NCBI GenBank assembly: GCA_937920255.1
Contig: CALDSL010000332.1
Coordinates: 1-11,996 of the forward strand
Origin: an uncultured Anaerolineaceae bacterium
Lineage (GTDB): Bacteria > Chloroflexota > Anaerolineae > Anaerolineales > Anaerolineaceae
DNA length: 11,996 nt
Direction of reading: 5' to 3'
Both the position numbers and the translations under genes were made by a program. Every line of letters begins with the position of its first letter. Within the stretch, counting starts at the first letter, position 1. This document shows positions 6,734 to 11,996 of the stretch, in pieces. The notes under the pieces were generated by a model that made no database searches, had not been told where the DNA came from, and was given only the letters and a program-made list of their open reading frames with translations.

Positions 6734-7166
6734 GGCACAGTCAGTAAGGCGGTTTTGTCAAATAAGAACGAACAAACAAACAAGCATGAATTTCACCGAC
6801 GCCCGAAATCCAGCCCAAAATTCCCTAACATTTTTGAAAGGTGAAATACGGAATTCTCTTATATACTGGTTAAGCGGCAAACTTCTCGACTTCAACTACT
6901 ACAGCCGCATTCATCCCAACCAACCCTAATCATCTTCATACCACTCCCCGTCTTTTAATACCGGCACGTCTTCGATATATCCACAATTTGCGTTAATTTG
7001 CCTGCGTATGGGGCGCTGGCAAGCCTTTTGTGCCAGGAAGGAGGTGCTTCTTTACCCGATAATCCTGTTCTTGGTTTCCCATCGTATATCATTTTTATCT
7101 ATCCCCATATTCACCTGGTTTGCTCGCTCTATGCGAGGAACACGCTTCTACATAGGAGAAATGCAA

Positions 7167-7868
7167 ATGGATTGGAAACAGATAGCCAACGAGCCGTGGA
7201 TCTGGATCGCCGGCTTGTACACCTGCGTTGTCGGGTTCTACATGTCGTTTTATTTCCTGCGCAAAGCACGCAGCTTTATGCACCAGCAAGGCTGGACGCC
7301 GCAGCAGACGGCCAAAATGGTGCGTGGGGCGGCCATCACCTCCATTGGCCCGATCCTGGCAAATATTTTCGTCATGGTCGCGCTCGCGATCGCCATCAGC
7401 CCCGGTTTTGCCTTCCAGCGTGAAGGCGTGGGCGTGGGTTCCGTTTTCACCGAACTGGCGCAGGTCTCCAATGCCGCCGTCGCGGTAGGCGAGAAATTTG
7501 GCGACCCGAGCTTCACTCTCAAGGGTTTTGTGCTGGCCGTGCTGATCGTCAACATTGCCGGCTGGGGTTGGAACGTTGAGGGTATTTTCACCCGCTATCT
7601 TGGCAAATTCCGCCAAAAGGTGACCGGCGGCGACGAGAAGCTCCTGGCGGTAATCGCCGCCTGCGGCATGATTGCCGTGTTCTCGTACTACACCGTCGGT
7701 AACGCGATCAAGGGCGGCGGCCTGCTGGCTGCCACGCTCGCGTCGGTAGTGCTATCGATGTTCCTGTTCAAGCTGGCGGATTGGATCAAGAAACCCGGCC
7801 TGAAAGAGTGGGCGCTGGGCATCTCGATGTTCCTCGGCATGTTTGTCGGGAAAATTGTTGGTGGGTAG
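7167..7868 (+). CDS. DUF5058-like multi-pass membrane protein
   Basis: Integral membrane protein of 233 residues with about six predicted helices: near 9-31, 49-76, 113-135, 154-172, 178-200 and 210-230. It begins MDWKQIANEPWIWIAG, the short amphipathic start and first helix that I associate with DUF5058 proteins; the family call is from memory. No catalytic or nucleotide-binding motif is seen. The ATG at 7167 is chosen because AGGAG (7154-7158) is 8 nt upstream; the ATG at 7161 is only 2 nt from it, and an upstream extension would add an unlikely extra hydrophobic stretch. The stop is 11 bases before another membrane protein gene, and an M20 peptidase follows. The two membrane proteins probably form one complex; a transporter for the substrate or product of the neighbouring peptidases is an inference. 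Confidence 0.75.
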   Translation: MDWKQIANEPWIWIAGLYTCVVGFYMSFYFLRKARSFMHQQGWTPQQTAKMVRGAAITSIGPILANIFVMVALAIAISPGFAFQREGVGVGSVFTELAQVSNAAVAVGEKFGDPSFTLKGFVLAVLIVNIAGWGWNVEGIFTRYLGKFRQKVTGGDEKLLAVIAACGMIAVFSYYTVGNAIKGGGLLAATLASVVLSMFLFKLADWIKKPGLKEWALGISMFLGMFVGKIVGG

Positions 7869-7879
7869 AGGAGGATAAA

Positions 7880-8608
7880 ATGAGTGTCGCTGAACAACAT
7901 CTCAAAACAGGTCCGGCCAAGGCAGACGCGGTGGAATACCACGTAGACGCCGCGGCTTTCGAGCAGGATTATCTCAAACCCATCCACAAGGTTGGCACGA
8001 TTTCCTCGCTTCTGCTGACATTCGGCATGTTCCTCCCGGCGATTTTGCTATACCTGATCTACGGGCATTCACCCGCATGGTCATCCATCGCCACCGGTTT
8101 TGCGCTGGCCATGACCTACGCGTTCCCATTTTACATCAGCGAGCCGATCGCCTACTATCCCATCGTTGGCAACGCGGGCTGGTATATCTGCGCGAACGTG
8201 GGCAACGGCTCCAACCTGCGCGTTCCGTGCGGTTTGGTGGCGCAGCAGGTGGCAGGCGTAAAGGAAGGCACGCGCGAGGGCGAGCTGGTTTCCGCCATCG
8301 GCATTTCCACCTCCGCCCTCATCAGCATCCCCGCCATCCTGATCGGCGCGCTGTTGATCAATTCCATCCAGCAATTCTTCCCCGAGTGGCTGCTGAGCGC
8401 ATTCAAAACCTACCTGCTCCCATCCGTGTTCGGCGCGGTGTGGGGCCAGTTTATCCTGCGCGGTTGGAAGTACGCCCCCATCGCCGTGGCGCTGGTCTAC
8501 ATCCCCATGGTGTTGAAGGTTCCCGGCGCGTGGAACATCCTCATCGCTGTTCTCGGCACCATGCTGGTCGGATGGGCAATGCTCAAGTTCTTCAAGATTC
8601 AAGCGTAA
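7880..8608 (+). CDS. Multi-pass membrane protein, partner of the DUF5058-like protein
   Basis: Integral membrane protein of 242 residues whose family I cannot name. A polar N-terminal tail of about 38 residues is followed by helices near 39-62 and 66-90, a conserved-looking loop and re-entrant-like segment (GNAGWYICANVGNGSNLRVP, about 99-118), then helices near 136-163, 176-200, 205-220 and 222-240. The pattern G-N-x-S-N-L-R-V-P-C followed by a polar region up to EGELVSAIGIS looks like a functional core; I recall a similar stretch in proteins encoded beside DUF5058 genes, without certainty. AGGAGG (7869-7874) overlaps the end of the upstream gene and is 5 bases from the ATG at 7880, so the two are translated from one mRNA at probably matched levels. 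A two-subunit transporter or channel is the simplest reading. Confidence 0.75.
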   Translation: MSVAEQHLKTGPAKADAVEYHVDAAAFEQDYLKPIHKVGTISSLLLTFGMFLPAILLYLIYGHSPAWSSIATGFALAMTYAFPFYISEPIAYYPIVGNAGWYICANVGNGSNLRVPCGLVAQQVAGVKEGTREGELVSAIGISTSALISIPAILIGALLINSIQQFFPEWLLSAFKTYLLPSVFGAVWGQFILRGWKYAPIAVALVYIPMVLKVPGAWNILIAVLGTMLVGWAMLKFFKIQA

Positions 8609-8623
8609 TTTTTGCGGCCTGTT

Positions 8624-8657
8624 CTGGGCTGCCCGTCGGAAATTCCGGGCAGCCCAG
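8624..8657. terminator. Hairpin after the membrane-protein pair
   Basis: CTGGGCTGCCCG (8624-8635) and CGGGCAGCCCAG (8646-8657) form a perfect 12-bp GC-rich stem with a 10-nt loop, 15 bases after the stop. No T-tract follows, so termination would be weak or factor-dependent. It may instead set the ratio between the membrane proteins and the M20 peptidase downstream. Confidence 0.5.
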
Positions 8658-8761
8658 GCGGGTACTATAGAGCGCGGTAAAATGGTAGGCGAGTGCGCAG
8701 CTACGCAGGGTCTCGCGTCGCGATCGCGGCGATATCGAATGATGATCGAAAGGGAGAGGTG

Positions 8762-9934
8762 ATGACAGAAAAAGGATTGTTACCGGAAATACGAGCGGAG
8801 GACACGGCCAGAGTATGTCAGGATTTGGTACGGTTTAAGACCGTCAATCCCCCCGGCGATGAGCAGGTGGCCTCCGAGTATGTGCTTGAGGCGCTCAAGC
8901 CCTACGGCTTTGAGGGTGAGCTGCTGGTGCACGCCGACAAGCGCGCCACCGGGATCGCTCGCCTGCGCGGGACGGGCGAGTTGCCGGCGGTCATGTTCAA
9001 CGGCCACGTGGACGTGGTGCCGGTAGGCGTGGAGCCGTGGCGCTATGAGCCCTTCGCGGGCGAGATCGCCGAAGGCAAGGTGTGGGGCCGCGGCGCGAGC
9101 GATATGAAAGGCGGCCTGGCCGCCATGATCGTCGCCGCCCAGGCCGTGGCCAAGTCCGGGCAGAAGTTGCGCGGCGACTTGATCGTCAGTGCCACGGGCG
9201 GCGAAGAGGTCAACATGCTCGGCGCGCGCGAGCTGGCCAAATACCCCGGGCTGGGCCCGCTGCAGGCCGTCATCATCTCAGAGCCCACCTCCAACAGCAT
9301 AGCGCTGGCCGAACGTGGCGTTTTGTGGCCGGAAATCACCACGCGCGGCAAGACCGCGCACGGTTCCACCCCGCACCTGGGCAAGAACGCCGTGCAGATG
9401 ATGCTGGCGCTGATCCAGGAACTGGAAAAGATGGAGATCCCGTTTGAGCCGCATCCCACGCTGGGGAACTTCACTCGCAGCCTGGACATCTTCCGCGGCG
9501 GCACGCAGCCCAATGTGATCCCGGACTCGTGCACGGCGGTCTACGATTACCGCACCGTTCCCGGCCAGGATCACGGCCAGTTAATCGCCCAGATCGAGGA
9601 AAAGATTGCCGCCCTGGCGCAGACCTATCCCGACTTCCAGGCGTCGGTAAAAGCGGTCAACGATCTGCCACCGGCGGAAACCCTGCCGGATGACCCGGCC
9701 GTGCTCCAGTTCCAGGCTTCGGCCTCTGCCGCGGTTGGCCGCCAGGTCGAGATTGTGGTGATGCGTTTTGCCACCGAAGCCTGCATTTTTGTGCCCCAGC
9801 TCGGCGTGCCCTGCATCGTGCTTGGCCCGGGCGACCCGGCCCTGGCACACCAGCCCAACGAGTTTGTGGAGATTGAAGCGATGGGCGAGGCGGCGCGCAT
9901 GTACGCCCGCGCGGCGCTGGATATGCTGTGCTGA
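8762..9934 (+). CDS. M20 family metallopeptidase (ArgE/DapE/CPG2-like)
   Basis: Cytoplasmic di-zinc hydrolase of peptidase family M20, 390 residues, the usual length. Such enzymes cleave amide bonds in small substrates: dipeptides, N-acyl amino acids, acetylornithine or succinyl-diaminopimelate. The metal site is complete: His82 and Asp84 in GHVDVVP, the bridging Asp114 in GRGASDMKGG, the general base Glu148 and ligand Glu149 in TGGEE, Glu174 in ISEPTS, and a C-terminal histidine near 363 in AHQPNEF. The dimerisation domain is inserted around 190-300, marked by GKTAHGSTPHLGKNA. The exact substrate cannot be read from sequence, and no arginine or lysine biosynthesis gene is nearby. GGAG is 5 bases before the ATG at 8762; an earlier in-frame ATG at 8693 lacks a site. 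The gap to the membrane pair is 153 bases and holds a hairpin, so it may be cotranscribed or have its own promoter (TACTAT at 8663-8668 is a weak -10). Confidence 0.93.
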   Translation: MTEKGLLPEIRAEDTARVCQDLVRFKTVNPPGDEQVASEYVLEALKPYGFEGELLVHADKRATGIARLRGTGELPAVMFNGHVDVVPVGVEPWRYEPFAGEIAEGKVWGRGASDMKGGLAAMIVAAQAVAKSGQKLRGDLIVSATGGEEVNMLGARELAKYPGLGPLQAVIISEPTSNSIALAERGVLWPEITTRGKTAHGSTPHLGKNAVQMMLALIQELEKMEIPFEPHPTLGNFTRSLDIFRGGTQPNVIPDSCTAVYDYRTVPGQDHGQLIAQIEEKIAALAQTYPDFQASVKAVNDLPPAETLPDDPAVLQFQASASAAVGRQVEIVVMRFATEACIFVPQLGVPCIVLGPGDPALAHQPNEFVEIEAMGEAARMYARAALDMLC

Positions 9935-9955
9935 GTAAATAGGTGATGAATCAAA

Positions 9956-9986
9956 AAAACCTGGCCGGGTTCACCGGCCAGGTTTT
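9956..9986. terminator. Bidirectional intrinsic terminator
   Basis: AAAACCTGGCCGG (9956-9968) pairs perfectly with CCGGCCAGGTTTT (9974-9986) around GTTCA. T-rich sequence follows on the plus strand, and an A run before the left arm gives seven U on the minus strand. It lies between the convergent M20 and CPBP genes and should end transcripts from both. Confidence 0.92.
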
Positions 9987-9999
9987 GGTTTTGTTTTGA

Positions 10000-10833
10000 T
10001 CACGCCTCTTGCGCCTGCGGCTGGCTTTCAGCTTGCGGCGTCAGCTCTGGAAAGATGATGTGGATGACGATATCGCCAAAGAAGTGGGCAATCATGGCGG
10101 TTTCCAGGCCAAAGCGCAGGAACAGCACGCCAAAGAAGATGCCAGCGATGCCGTTGAGCAGCAGCGCGCGCGCCACCAGCAGCGGTGTCAGCTTTGCCAT
10201 GCGCGCGGTGGCGGGCAGGTGACCCAGCCCGAACAGCAGCGCGGCGGTGATGTTGGCCGCCCAGAACACGCCCGCGGGGATCTGCCCGGCCGGGAACGCC
10301 CACACGCGCCCGAGCAGCCACACCAGCCCGGCGAGGACAAACAGCCGCAGCAGCAGTTCTTCATAGATGCCGCCGTAGAAGCAGGCCAGCGCGCGTTTCC
10401 ACAGCGCAACGTTGGTTTTGACGGCGCGGAACACCTCGGGCAGGCGCGGCTGGAAGTACAGCCGCTCGAGGGCGATGATGATCGCTCCCGCGCCGATCCC
10501 GGTCAGTACAGCCACCGGCAGCGCCGGCGCGATCAGCGGCATCACCGGCTGGCCCGCCAGCAGCGCTTCCAGCGCCGGCAGGCGCAGGCCAACTGCGCGG
10601 GAGGCCAGCAGCCCGGCGAAGATTGCGATGGCGATCAAAATACCCGACTGGACCGTGCTGGCGAGGGTGATCACCAGCATGGGCGGGATGCGGCTGCCTT
10701 TTTCTTCCAGTTGCTTCTTGAGTATCTGGCTGGCGTCCGGGTTGATGGCCAGCGAATAGGGCAGGATGGCCAGCGTAGAAAGCACGCCTGCCGCGAGTAA
10801 GATCGAAAAAAGTGTCCAAAATTGCGCGTTCAT
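10000..10833 (-). CDS. CPBP family intramembrane glutamic endopeptidase
   Basis: Membrane protein of the CPBP (CAAX protease and bacteriocin-processing, formerly Abi) family, 277 residues with about seven or eight hydrophobic segments. The family's catalytic motifs are all present in helices of the C-terminal half: EExxxR as Glu158-Glu159...Arg163 in YEELLLR, FxxxH as Phe201...His205 in FGLGH, and HxxxD as His250...Asp254 in AHFFGD. Bacterial members are mostly of unknown substrate; some process or give immunity to peptides. The ATG at 10833 has GAGAGG 6 nt upstream and lies 10 bases after the stop of the winged-helix regulator; an ATG at 10860 would start inside that gene. The two genes form one operon under the regulator's own promoter, so protease level is probably set by that regulator. 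A polar tail rich in Gln and Glu ends the protein. Confidence 0.9.
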   Translation of the reverse strand: MNAQFWTLFSILLAAGVLSTLAILPYSLAINPDASQILKKQLEEKGSRIPPMLVITLASTVQSGILIAIAIFAGLLASRAVGLRLPALEALLAGQPVMPLIAPALPVAVLTGIGAGAIIIALERLYFQPRLPEVFRAVKTNVALWKRALACFYGGIYEELLLRLFVLAGLVWLLGRVWAFPAGQIPAGVFWAANITAALLFGLGHLPATARMAKLTPLLVARALLLNGIAGIFFGVLFLRFGLETAMIAHFFGDIVIHIIFPELTPQAESQPQAQEA

Positions 10834-10843
10834 GTTTGCCTCT

Positions 10844-11401
10844 CTATTGGCCGGAAACATCCGGCATCATAACGGTTGCTAAAAATCGTTTCTTGCGCCC
10901 CGGCACGTCGCCGGGCTGCAAATGGGGCATGAGAGCCTGGTTGATGGTGGCGCCGAATTGCGCCAGCTCTTCATCGGTCATAAAGACCGCCACCTGCGAA
11001 TAACCCACGCCGTCAGACAGGATATTGGCGCTGCCGCGCTGGTTGAGATAGCGCGAGAACTCGTCCATCAGCGACACGGCGAAGGCGGTGAAATAGCGCA
11101 GGTGATCTTCCTTGGAAAGCTGCGCGAAATCTTCCGGGCTGAGCGTGGCCTGGTTGGTCTGGCTGAGGGCGTAGACCTTTTCCAGCGTGCCGCGCACCGG
11201 GCGTTCCTCCACCTGGCGCAGCAGCCCCGCGCTTGCCAGCCGGTTGATGTGGCGGTAAAGCGTGGCGTGGGGTACATCATCCAGAATCTCGGCCATCTGC
11301 AGAGGGGTCATGCCCTCGCTGCCGGTCAACGCCATCAGCACGCGCATGCGCACCGGGTGAAGCACGGTATCGAGAAGGTTTTTGGTGTCGTTCGTTTCCA
11401 T
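10844..11401 (-). CDS. Winged-helix transcriptional regulator (ArsR/HTH_20-like)
   Basis: DNA-binding protein of 185 residues. The N-terminal 80 residues form a winged helix: LHPVRMRVLMAL (helix 1, about 14-25), TPLQMAEIL (helix 2), PHATLYRHINRLASAGLL (recognition helix, about 44-61) and a wing with ERPVRGTLEKVYAL (66-79). This layout is that of ArsR-type or HTH_20 repressors. The C-terminal 100 residues are mostly helical, including LRYFTAFAVSLMDEFSRYL, and probably serve dimerisation or ligand binding; no cysteine metal site is seen. AAGGAG lies upstream of the ATG. Two copies of TTATCA-N4-TGATAA cover its promoter, so autorepression is likely. The CPBP protease gene follows 10 bases after the stop and should share the control. 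The inducing signal cannot be told. Confidence 0.88.
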   Translation of the reverse strand: METNDTKNLLDTVLHPVRMRVLMALTGSEGMTPLQMAEILDDVPHATLYRHINRLASAGLLRQVEERPVRGTLEKVYALSQTNQATLSPEDFAQLSKEDHLRYFTAFAVSLMDEFSRYLNQRGSANILSDGVGYSQVAVFMTDEELAQFGATINQALMPHLQPGDVPGRKKRFLATVMMPDVSGQ

Positions 11402-11412
11402 TGCACTCCTTT

Positions 11413-11432
11413 TATTATCATATTTGATAATA
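11413..11432. promoter_or_regulatory. Operator 2 of the regulator-CPBP operon
   Basis: TATTATCA (11413-11420) and TGATAATA (11425-11432) are exact 8-bp inverted repeats with TATT between. The core TTATCA-N4-TGATAA is the same as in the upstream palindrome. It lies between the -10 box and the ribosome-binding site, covering the expected start of transcription. Confidence 0.75.
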
Positions 11433-11439
11433 TACTTTG

Positions 11440-11467
11440 ATTATATTATCATTTATGATAATGTCAA
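11440..11467 (-). promoter_or_regulatory. Consensus sigma-70 promoter of the regulator-CPBP operon
   Basis: Read on the minus strand, a perfect TTGACA (complement of 11462-11467) and a perfect TATAAT (complement of 11440-11445) are separated by 16 bases. The spacer is itself a palindrome. AAGGAG of the regulator gene lies some 30 bases downstream. Such a consensus promoter is expected to be strong unless repressed. Confidence 0.88.
11445..11462. promoter_or_regulatory. Operator 1, filling the promoter spacer
   Basis: ATTATCAT (11445-11452) and ATGATAAT (11455-11462) are exact 8-bp inverted repeats around TT. The 16-bp core at 11446-11461 is exactly the spacer between the -35 and -10 boxes. 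It contains TTATCA-N4-TGATAA, as does operator 2; their centres are 31 bases apart, near three helical turns, placing both on one face of the DNA. Confidence 0.8.
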
Positions 11468-11488
11468 GGGGTAATTTGTGGAATTCAC

Positions 11489-11996
11489 CTACACCGGAAT
11501 GACGATCTTGACCTTCGTGCCCTGTTCGATGACCGAATCGACTTCCAGCAACCCGTCGACGGCCCATACGCGCTCCTGAATGCCCATCAGGCCCAGGTGG
11601 CTGGATTGCACCAGATCGGTAAACGATTCCGGTACCACGAACCCGGCGCCGTCGTCGGCCACGCTCAGGCGCATCGCGGTCGGCTGGTAGTCAATCGTCA
11701 CCACCACGCTGGTGGCATGAGCGTGCTTGCGCACGTTGCTGAGCGCTTCCTGCACAATCCGGTACATGGCCAGTTCTACCTCGGCGGGCAGCGGGCGGGC
11801 GGTTCCGCGCACTTCCAGCCGGGCGTCCGGCACGGCGCCCGGCCCCTGGTGGGCCTTGCGCACCAGCATTTGCACCGCGGGGACAAACCCCAGGTCATCC
11901 AGCATCATCGGCCGCAGATCCTGGCTGATCAGCCGCACGCCTTCCAGCGTTTGCCCGACGGTATCGTGCAGGGTTTCCAACTGCTGGCGCTTGTGC
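11489..11996 (-). CDS. Sensor histidine kinase, C-terminal part (HisKA_3/NarX-DegS type)
   Basis: C-terminal end of a two-component sensor kinase; the frame stays open to the window edge, so the TTG at 11980 is not taken as a start. About 168 residues are seen. They begin in the second helix of the dimerisation domain, ending in SQDLRPMMLDDLGFVPA, a hallmark of the NarX/DegS/LiaS group that signals to LuxR-type response regulators. The HATPase domain follows with the N box EALSNVRKHAHA, the G1 box DDGAGF and the G2 box GLMGIQERV, ending in the last strand GTKVKIVIPV. The input domain and phospho-accepting histidine lie outside the window. Its stop is 21 bases before the -35 box of the regulator operon with no clear terminator between, so some read-through is possible; no response-regulator gene follows it. 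Confidence 0.92.
   Translation of the reverse strand, partial: HKRQQLETLHDTVGQTLEGVRLISQDLRPMMLDDLGFVPAVQMLVRKAHQGPGAVPDARLEVRGTARPLPAEVELAMYRIVQEALSNVRKHAHATSVVVTIDYQPTAMRLSVADDGAGFVVPESFTDLVQSSHLGLMGIQERVWAVDGLLEVDSVIEQGTKVKIVIPV

Larger units (their letters stand above)
6517..7166. other. Long intergenic region with repeats and a possible gene remnant
   Basis: About 650 bases between divergent genes hold no convincing complete gene. The left part holds the start region of the peptidase mRNA, including GATAAT on the minus strand (complement of 6555-6560) without a good -35 box. Two repeat-like elements follow (6661-6733), then an A-rich run with AACAAACAAACAA (about 6770-6783). From 6830 the sequence becomes AT-rich; TTGAAA with TCTTATATACT (about 6834-6864) is a weak candidate promoter for the membrane genes. 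At 6926-7051 the minus strand has a short open frame with a protein-like end but no start codon. AAGGAGGTG (7038-7046) matches the ribosome-binding consensus but has no ATG at proper spacing. Confidence 0.6.

Noticed and set aside
7008..7166. N-terminal extension of the DUF5058-like protein to the ATG at 7008
   Set aside because: No ribosome-binding site at that start, and the added residues do not fit the family start at MDWKQ, which has AGGAG at good spacing.
8719..8728. CGCGATCGCG palindrome (contains the HIP1-like octamer GCGATCGC) before the M20 gene
   Set aside because: The octamer also occurs inside a coding region at 7386-7393; two copies in a GC-rich window do not show an enriched element.
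10009..10800. 263-codon plus-strand frame opposite the CPBP gene
   Set aside because: Rich in Gln, Arg and His with no hydrophobic core or motif, as expected for the antisense of a membrane protein.
11930..11975. LHDTVGQTL in the sensor kinase as the phospho-accepting histidine motif
   Set aside because: It lies only about 15 residues before DLRPMMLDDLG, so it belongs to the second dimerisation helix; the real acceptor should be some 40-60 residues upstream, outside the window.

Overview
The window is GC-rich, densely coded bacterial chromosome with AT-rich intergenic patches. It shows no CRISPR array, tRNA, rRNA or insertion sequence. The gene mix suggests an environmental, probably heterotrophic bacterium: a YihQ-type GH31 enzyme, a PPDK regulatory protein, a cytidylate-kinase-like protein, a DmpA-type peptidase, a DUF5058-like membrane protein and a HisKA_3-type kinase. 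Chloroflexota (Anaerolineae-like) is my best guess, by gene content only; no marker gene proves it.

Layout. (1) 1-3889, plus strand: the C-terminal three quarters of an MFS transporter, a GH31 glycosidase that keeps every sulfoquinovosidase-specific residue I can place, and a pyruvate,phosphate dikinase regulatory protein. Spacing is tight, so this is a probable operon for uptake and cleavage of a sulfoquinovoside-like sugar. (2) 3890-4904: a leader with a REP-like inverted repeat and a strong intrinsic terminator only about 20 nt before a cytidylate-kinase-like gene, which suggests attenuation. A perfect 30-bp palindrome follows that gene. (3) 4928-6516, minus strand: a VOC/PhnB-like protein and a P1-family (DmpA-type) self-processing aminopeptidase. 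The promoter of the VOC gene overlaps the end of the peptidase gene. (4) 6517-7166: about 650 bp without a convincing gene, holding two repeat-like elements and a possible gene remnant. (5) 7167-9934, plus strand: two adjacent multi-pass membrane proteins (the first DUF5058-like) followed by an M20 metallopeptidase, ending in a symmetric terminator. With the P1 peptidase across the gap this looks like a peptide or acyl-amino-acid uptake and hydrolysis cluster. (6) 10000-11401, minus strand: a winged-helix regulator and a CPBP-family membrane protease in one operon. Its promoter has consensus -35 and -10 boxes and two copies of the same palindrome, one exactly filling the spacer and one over the predicted start of transcription. 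(7) 11489-11996, minus strand: the C-terminal part of a sensor histidine kinase that runs off the window.

The strongest leads are the sulfoquinovosidase/transporter pair, the two-operator promoter of the regulator-CPBP operon, the leader terminator before the kinase-like gene, and the unassigned two-protein membrane system beside peptidases.
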